From Ureibacillus acetophenoni (GTDB lineage Bacteria; Bacillota; Bacilli; Bacillales_A; Planococcaceae), in contig NZ_OBQC01000005.1 of NCBI RefSeq assembly GCF_900220965.1, positions 124,001-188,000 on the forward strand: DNA of 64,000 bases, written 5' to 3'. Positions 58,891-64,000 of this stretch are shown here, one piece after another (the first letter of the stretch is position 1; each line of letters opens with the position of its first letter). The notes below the pieces were generated by a model. The model searched no databases and was not told where the DNA came from. It saw nothing but the letters and a program-made list of their open reading frames with translations. Both the position numbers and the translations under genes were made by a program.

Positions 58891-58945
58891 AAACTACACA
58901 CTGGATGTGACTACTAAAAGTTACTGTAGAGTGTGTAGTTTTATT
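58889..58945. terminator. Bidirectional terminator, DUF3267 / acyl-CoA dehydrogenase genes
   Basis: AAAACTACACACT pairs with AGTGTGTAGTTTT around a long loop, between convergent genes. Confidence 0.8.
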
Positions 58946-58949
58946 TATG

Positions 58950-59984
58950 TTAAGGTGTTAAAAATACATGTTGGCTAGCTGTACATAAATTACGCCACGC
59001 GCGGTTTAAAGAAGTTGTTTCAATAACTGCTCCCATACCATAATAACGAATTAGTTTATGGGCATATAACAATAACTCGCTAGATTGATCCTTACAATAT
59101 GAAGTTAATTCATTTAATTCTTCTTCAAGTAACACTTCCCCCGAAACGTGGCTTTCCCAAAGTTTAGCGACTAACTTGTAGAAGCTTTCTTCAATAAGTT
59201 GCAGTTTTGACTGAATTTCATTCAAATTAAGTTTTACCAACTCGTAGCGTTCAGTAGATAGTACATCACTTTTTCGATTTAAAGAGACATCTGCCTCATC
59301 TATAAATTGTTCCATTAATCCTAAACATAAAGAGAAAAATGAAGCTTCTGCAAATGAATTAAATGGAAAGCGATGTACAGGTAATTCGTACTCATTGCGG
59401 AATAAATCAAACTTGAACGTATCTATATCTTTCACTAATATTTGATCTACTTTCATCGTATGGCTAGATGTAGCTTTTAATCCCATTGCGTTCCAGTCTG
59501 GAATAATTTCAACTGTTTCACGTGGAACGCTACAAGTTACAATTTCCTCGCTTTCCTCTATTTTACAATTCATTGTAAATAAAGTTGCGTAGTCAGCCCC
59601 ACTACAATATTTCCATTCACCTGATATTACATAACCACCATCTACTCTACTTGCGACTCCAAACTTCCCGCTTCCAGCAATCACAGCTTCTTTATGTATA
59701 AAACGATCCTTGCAAACTTCCGTTTCAAAAAGTGGTATGAACATATTTCCACCAGAGCCTATTGTGACTGCCCATCCAACATTTCCATCGATTGCACCTG
59801 CCTGCTGAAAAAGTTTCAACCCATCTACTAAAGGTAGCTCTAATCCTCCCAGTGCATCTGGTGTAAAAACTTTAAATAATTTTTTCTCATAAATAATCTC
59901 TAGCACTTCTGGTAAAATTGTTTTTGCGATTTCCATCTTTTCAGATAGTTCTTTAATCTTTCTAATCTCTTCTTCCGTAAACAT
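58950..59984 (-). CDS. Acyl-CoA dehydrogenase-like flavoprotein
   Basis: A 344-residue protein of the acyl-CoA dehydrogenase / flavin monooxygenase (DszC- or HpaH-like) superfamily: FTPDALGGLELPLVDG, GNVGWAVTIGSGG, SGEWKYCSGADYA and C-terminal RAWRNLCTASQHVFLTP. The usual catalytic Glu of beta-oxidation enzymes is not evident, and the flavin-dependent oxygenase branch fits better. Its substrate is unknown. It is an addition between ychF and rpsF relative to B. subtilis. Start ATG behind AAGGGGAATG. Confidence 0.8.
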   Translation of the reverse strand: MFTEEEIRKIKELSEKMEIAKTILPEVLEIIYEKKLFKVFTPDALGGLELPLVDGLKLFQQAGAIDGNVGWAVTIGSGGNMFIPLFETEVCKDRFIHKEAVIAGSGKFGVASRVDGGYVISGEWKYCSGADYATLFTMNCKIEESEEIVTCSVPRETVEIIPDWNAMGLKATSSHTMKVDQILVKDIDTFKFDLFRNEYELPVHRFPFNSFAEASFFSLCLGLMEQFIDEADVSLNRKSDVLSTERYELVKLNLNEIQSKLQLIEESFYKLVAKLWESHVSGEVLLEEELNELTSYCKDQSSELLLYAHKLIRYYGMGAVIETTSLNRAWRNLCTASQHVFLTP

Positions 59985-60011
59985 TCTACATTCCCCTTTT
60001 ATGTTTAAATT

Positions 60012-60041
60012 AAAAAAACTGCTACCAATATGATAGCAGTT
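60012..60041 (-). terminator. Terminator of ychF
   Basis: Stem AACTGCTA/TAGCAGTT with a 9-nt loop and a T-run on the minus strand. Confidence 0.85.
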
Positions 60042-60055
60042 GAATTCTATTTATT

Positions 60056-61156
60056 CTAAACATTAAAGCGGAATAACATAATGTCTCCGTCTTGTACAAC
60101 GTATTCTTTACCCTCTAGTCTTACTTTTCCAGCTTCTTTTGCAGCTTGCATAGACCCAGCTTCTACTAAATCATCATAAGAAACTGTTTCTGCTCGAATA
60201 AATCCGCGCTCAAAATCAGTGTGAATAATACCCGCACATTGTGGAGCTTTCATTCCTTTACGGAATGTCCATGCACGAACCTCTTGTACACCTGCAGTAA
60301 AGTATGTTGCTAGTCCTAATAAATCATAAGAAGCACGAATCAGTTGGTCTAAACCTGATTCTTCAATTCCTAATTCTTGTAGGAACATTGCTTTTTCATC
60401 ATTGTCTAATTCAGAAATTTCTTCTTCAATTTTTGCACAAATCGTAATAACACGTGCTCCTTCTGCTTGAGCGTATTCTTTAACTTGTTGCACATATTTA
60501 TTATTCTCTGCATCAGCAACTTCGTCTTCAGAAACGTTCGCTACATATAGCATTGGCTTAATTGTTAATAAATGAAGCCCTTTGATTACTTTTAGTTCAT
60601 CTTCTGATACTTCAACAGAGCGTGCTGGCTTTTCATTTTCTAACGCTTCTTTTATCTTAATAAGAATTGGTTCTTCTACTAATGCTTCTTTATCTTTTTG
60701 CTTTGCCATTTTGCTTACACGTTGAAGACGTTTTTCAACGGATTCCATATCCGCTAAGATTAGTTCTAAATTGATTACTTCGATGTCATCAATTGGGTTA
60801 ACTGATCCAGAAACATGTGTAATATTTTCGTCTTCAAAACAACGTACAACTTGGCAAATTGCATCTACTTCACGAATGTGAGACAAGAATTTATTTCCTA
60901 ATCCTTCACCTTTTGAAGCACCTTTTACAATTCCCGCGATATCCGTAAATTCAAATCCTGTTGGTACAGTCTTCTTTGGAATAACTAATTCAGTTAGTTT
61001 ATCTAAACGTGCATCGGGAACTTCTACTACTCCTACGTTAGGATCAATTGTTGCGAATGGATAGTTTGCAGCTAAAGCACCTGCTTTTGTTATAGCATTA
61101 AATAATGTAGACTTCCCAACGTTCGGTAGCCCTACAATCCCTGCTGTAAGTGACAT
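60056..61156 (-). CDS. ychF: Redox-regulated ATPase YchF (Obg family)
   Basis: 366 residues. P-loop [13 protein letters not shown], switch [17 protein letters not shown], altered G4 (NVSEDE) giving ATP rather than GTP preference, coiled coil and C-terminal TGS domain. Binds ribosomes. Corresponds to B. subtilis YyaF. Confidence 0.97.
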   Translation of the reverse strand: MSLTAGIVGLPNVGKSTLFNAITKAGALAANYPFATIDPNVGVVEVPDARLDKLTELVIPKKTVPTGFEFTDIAGIVKGASKGEGLGNKFLSHIREVDAICQVVRCFEDENITHVSGSVNPIDDIEVINLELILADMESVEKRLQRVSKMAKQKDKEALVEEPILIKIKEALENEKPARSVEVSEDELKVIKGLHLLTIKPMLYVANVSEDEVADAENNKYVQQVKEYAQAEGARVITICAKIEEEISELDNDEKAMFLQELGIEESGLDQLIRASYDLLGLATYFTAGVQEVRAWTFRKGMKAPQCAGIIHTDFERGFIRAETVSYDDLVEAGSMQAAKEAGKVRLEGKEYVVQDGDIMLFRFNV

Positions 61157-61270
61157 TACATTGACACGACCTTTCTAAATTACGTAACTTAATATACTCG
61201 TTTTTTCCAGTGTCTATTATATTGATAAGTAGAGCAAAAGTCTAATTCGTTTATATTTAATACTGTTAGG

Positions 61271-61474
61271 TTATTGTTCTGAATTAGATTTTACTATCAC
61301 TTTCTTCATTTTTTTCTCAAATTCTCGGCGAGGAATGAGTACACTATGACCACAACCTTCACACTTAATACGGATATCTGCACCCATACGGATAACCTTC
61401 CATGCATTTGTACCACATGGATGTTGCTTTTTCATTTCAACAACATCATTTAAATCAAAAGATTTTGCTTCCAT
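61271..61474 (-). CDS. DUF951 zinc-ribbon-like protein
   Basis: 67 residues with HPCGTNAW, RMGADIRIKCEGCGHSV and PRREFEKKMKK, the DUF951 pattern; three Cys (in PCG and CEGC) suggest metal binding. Its ATG overlaps the mscS stop by one base (TAATG). Always next to ychF or mscS in Bacillales. Confidence 0.92.
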   Translation of the reverse strand: MEAKSFDLNDVVEMKKQHPCGTNAWKVIRMGADIRIKCEGCGHSVLIPRREFEKKMKKVIVKSNSEQ

Positions 61475-62397
61475 TATGCATTTTCTCCTCCTGACTCTGA
61501 ATTTCCTCTCCCTCGATCATATAGCATCATTTTAGGATATGCCATAGGGATTCCATTTTTATCTAAAATATCCTTCACATCTCGTCGAATAACCCTTGCT
61601 ATTGCATAATGTTGTAAAGGTTTTGTTTCTGCAATAATACGGATAGTCACTTCTGTTCCTACAACATTCTGAACTCCTAGGAAGGATGGAACACCTACTA
61701 ACTCTTCAAATTGTTCCGGCAACTTTTTCAAGTAATTACTCACTAATTTTTCTACCTGTTCAATATCTGCTTCTAATCCTACTTGCATATCAATGATTGC
61801 TTTTGAATTGTTAACGGAAAAGTTAATAACATCTGTAATTTGACCATTCGGAATAATAAATTGCTCTCCCGTCGTTCCTAAAATTTTCGTTGTTCTAAGT
61901 CCAATTTCTACAACTGTTCCTTCTGCTATATTTGCTGTACTTAATCTAACATAGTCTCCAACGCCAAACTGGTCCTCTAATATTATGAAAAACCCCGTAA
62001 TGATGTCTTTCACTAAACTTTGAGCACCAAAACCAATAGCCAAGCCGGCAATCCCAGCCCCTGCTAATAGCCCCATGATTTCTATTCCTAGTGCTGAAAG
62101 AATTGTAATTATTGCTGTGAAGTATACAACATAAGATAAAACACTTTGTAACAATTTTACAATTGTTGTTTGTCGTCGTTCAGAATGATGAATGGTTTTC
62201 ACCTTTAATGAGAACACACGTTTAATAATTCGTTTGCCTATAAAGATTACTAGATACGAAACGATTAATATTGCAAGGATTTTAATTGAAGCTTCAATAA
62301 TAAAATTCCACAATTTTTCGCTCGTTAAATAATCCCATACTCTCTCTGTCATTTTAACAAAGGCACCTGGGTCCGGAATTACATTTTCGTCAGCCAT
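61474..62397 (-). CDS. Small-conductance mechanosensitive channel (MscS family)
   Basis: 307 residues, three N-terminal helices with TM3 GLLAGAGIAGLAIGFGAQSLVKD, then the MscS beta domain (GDYVRLSTANIAEGTV) and C-terminal alpha-beta domain. Protects against osmotic downshock. ATG 62397 follows AAGGAG; an in-frame start 17 codons earlier is not supported. Translationally coupled to the DUF951 gene. Confidence 0.92.
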   Translation of the reverse strand: MADENVIPDPGAFVKMTERVWDYLTSEKLWNFIIEASIKILAILIVSYLVIFIGKRIIKRVFSLKVKTIHHSERRQTTIVKLLQSVLSYVVYFTAIITILSALGIEIMGLLAGAGIAGLAIGFGAQSLVKDIITGFFIILEDQFGVGDYVRLSTANIAEGTVVEIGLRTTKILGTTGEQFIIPNGQITDVINFSVNNSKAIIDMQVGLEADIEQVEKLVSNYLKKLPEQFEELVGVPSFLGVQNVVGTEVTIRIIAETKPLQHYAIARVIRRDVKDILDKNGIPMAYPKMMLYDRGRGNSESGGENA

Positions 62398-62503
62398 TTT
62401 TCCACTCCTTGTATAACTACCTAAATTTTTGAATATACTGCATAACAATAAGTGTAAGTTTAGAGAGTCATTTTTTAATAATTTAAAAGAAAGAGAGAGA
62501 TTT

Positions 62504-63133
62504 ATGCAGAATATAAACGAAACAGTTAGAACTTTTGTACATCATGAACAAGCTGGTGCTGTATGGCGTTTAAGTGATCTATTTTTAAATTATATCCCTT
62601 TTGACCATGAGCAAATCATATTTTGTTGTATAGGTACAGATCGTTCTACCGGCGATTCACTTGGGCCACTAACAGGAAGCTTCCTGACAAGCTATCACTC
62701 TTTTCCTTTTAAAGTAATTGGAACTTTAGAAGATCCATTACATGCAGTAAATCTACCTTCAACAGTTGAAGAATTACAACAATTAAGTAAAACTCCATTT
62801 GTAATTGCCATCGATGCATGCCTAGGATCAGAACAATCAATTGGACAAATTATTGTACATGAAGGGCCACTTTTACCAGGCAAAGCTGTAAAAAAGGAAT
62901 TACCAGCAATTGGTGATATCTCCATTAAGGGAATAGTTAATGTTGGTGGATTTATGGAAATGCTCGTTTTACAAAATACTAGACTTAAAACAACATATTC
63001 TATGAGTGATAAAATAGCTAGAGCTTTACTATTAGCTTGGCAACGTTATTCACTGAAAGGGAAAAATAATCGCAACAACTATACCGACTACAACGATCCC
63101 AGGGAGCAAATTGGCTACTCGAATTTTAGTTAA
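62504..63133 (+). CDS. yyaC: YyaC sporulation protein (GPR-related fold)
   Basis: A 209-residue protein of the YyaC family, related to the spore protease GPR: CIGTDRSTGDSLGPLTGS, DPLHAVNLPSTVEEL, VIAIDACLG and GDISIKGIVNVGGFMEMLVLQNTRL. Described as a sporulation protein. ATG 62504 follows AAAGAGAGAG. The last 28 codons overlap the convergent DUF554 gene. Confidence 0.93.
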   Translation: MQNINETVRTFVHHEQAGAVWRLSDLFLNYIPFDHEQIIFCCIGTDRSTGDSLGPLTGSFLTSYHSFPFKVIGTLEDPLHAVNLPSTVEELQQLSKTPFVIAIDACLGSEQSIGQIIVHEGPLLPGKAVKKELPAIGDISIKGIVNVGGFMEMLVLQNTRLKTTYSMSDKIARALLLAWQRYSLKGKNNRNNYTDYNDPREQIGYSNFS

Positions 63134-63769
63134 ACCAGTCATATTTAGCCCGATAGCAAGGATCATAATACCACCTGTTGCAGTCATCTCTTGAATATAT
63201 AAGTTTAAGGCTGCTTCTGGTATATAAATACTAATTAAACCAGCTAATAGAGCAATCGCTCCTTCATATAAAAGGATTGGAACAGCCGACAATAACACAC
63301 CTAGACCTAACGTTGAGGATAATATAATAGCTATAAAACCATCTATAATCCCCTTCGTAATTAGAACATCATGATTATTTCTTAAACCACTATCGAGCGC
63401 TCCTATTATTCCCATTGATCCAATAACAAATAATAACGTTGCTGTAACGAATGCATCTGAAATACTTGAATTTGAATTTACCTTTGAATCCCTATTTTTA
63501 AAAAGAGATTCAACCCATTTTCCTAATTTGTTTATTTGGTGCTCTAAGTCAAGCCATTCTCCTAATACTGCACCAATAACTAAGCTAACAATAACAATAA
63601 CGACGTTACTCGTTTCAAATCCCATTTGAATTCCAAGCACGGCCACAGCTAATCCAATAATTTGCAAAACTGTATCTTTCATCTTTTCAGGGATATTTTG
63701 AAACAGTCTTCCGATGATTGAACCTATAATAATTAATACCGAATTAATAATTGTTCCTAATAAAATCAT
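63050..63769 (-). CDS. DUF554 membrane protein
   Basis: A 239-residue membrane protein of the YdfK/YqgA (DUF554) family with about seven helices. N-terminal LGTIINSVLIIIGSIIGRLF and GSMGIIGALDSGL are characteristic. Transport role unknown. It ends 84 bp inside yyaC on the opposite strand. It is an addition between yyaC and the expected par genes. Confidence 0.9.
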   Translation of the reverse strand: MILLGTIINSVLIIIGSIIGRLFQNIPEKMKDTVLQIIGLAVAVLGIQMGFETSNVVIVIVSLVIGAVLGEWLDLEHQINKLGKWVESLFKNRDSKVNSNSSISDAFVTATLLFVIGSMGIIGALDSGLRNNHDVLITKGIIDGFIAIILSSTLGLGVLLSAVPILLYEGAIALLAGLISIYIPEAALNLYIQEMTATGGIMILAIGLNMTGLTKIRVANLLPGIVVVGIVVAIIFPFQ

Positions 63770-63935
63770 AATTAGCCTCTATTCTTCAATCAATACAATC
63801 CTATTCTATTTATCGTTAATACTTGTTAATCTTCAAATTCCTTTAAATTGTAAGTAGTTGAATATTATGTAATTGGAACTTAATAATAAGTGAAAATCTA
63901 CCTTGAAAATTGCAGTTCACAATTTAATGAAGTGA

Positions 63936-63967
63936 AAATCGAGCGCCAAATGATTGGCGCTCGATTT
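63936..63967 (-). terminator. Terminator of the gene entering from the right edge
   Basis: A 14-bp perfect stem (AAATCGAGCGCCAA and its complement, loop ATGA), two bases after the stop codon at 63970. Confidence 0.85.
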
Positions 63968-63969
63968 GA

Positions 63970-63999
63970 TCATAATTCCTCTAACTCTAGTATTTCTAA
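63970..63999 (-). CDS. C-terminal end of an unseen minus-strand gene
   Basis: Nine codons (LEILELEEL) and a TGA stop directly before a strong terminator. By position it may be parB/spo0J, but too little is visible to say. Confidence 0.3.
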   Translation of the reverse strand, partial: LEILELEEL

Positions 64000-64000
64000 A

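Overview
The window is an AT-rich, low-GC Gram-positive chromosome segment, and everything points to an endospore-forming Bacillales member of the Lysinibacillus/Planococcaceae type. The signs are spore proteins (SspH, a YfhD-like protein, a SleL-like cortex enzyme, YyaC), the WalRKHIJ system, AGGAGG-type ribosome sites with frequent TTG and GTG starts, and a 396-residue LysM-M14 peptidase that matches the sphaericus-type endopeptidase I in length and zinc-ligand positions. No tRNA, rRNA, CRISPR array, insertion sequence or prophage was seen.

The right half (about 36-64 kb) is the conserved origin-flanking core. It reads mostly on the minus strand: yyaC/DUF554, mscS-DUF951-ychF, rpsF-ssb-rpsR, yybS-gdpP-rplI-dnaC, purA, an M23 LysM-G5 peptidase, walR-walK-walH-walI-walJ, htrC, a CxxH/CxxC protein and rlmH. 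The oriC/parAB region probably lies beyond the right edge. Cell-wall homeostasis (WalRK, HtrC, M23 peptidase), c-di-AMP turnover (GdpP), replication (DnaC, Ssb) and translation (S6, S18, L9, RlmH, YchF) are grouped here. A chemotaxis receptor, an acyl-CoA dehydrogenase-like gene and a GDPD are placed among them. Six exact DnaA boxes surround the CxxH/CxxC gene.

The left half (1-36 kb) is accessory and mixed in strand. It holds an ABC-2 export operon led by an Asn/Gln-rich membrane protein; tandem LysM enzymes (SleL-like and ENP1-like); small spore and unknown genes; an ECF transporter S component; a subtilase; an EAL-HDOD protein; malate:quinone oxidoreductase; NUDIX, cyclophilin, VOC, SDR, GNAT and RluA enzymes; an OFA-family MFS transporter; a StayGreen-like gene with a damaged start; an ArAE exporter; a class V aminotransferase; a DUF559-type nuclease fused to a winged helix beside an array of palindromes; a 1006-residue VCBS-repeat lipoprotein; a LysR regulator divergent from a CofE-like ligase; and gamma-glutamyltransferase.

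The least explained structures are non-coding: (1) four 25-bp palindromes spaced 51/61/51 bp directly after the nuclease gene, with a weaker copy on its other side; (2) a tandem ladder after purA carrying four extra copies of the purA C-terminal coding end; (3) a multi-hairpin element between walJ and htrC that shares a hairpin core with the purA ladder. Two genes have start anomalies: the StayGreen-like gene (apparent one-base insertion in a TTG start) and ggt (best start is ATT).
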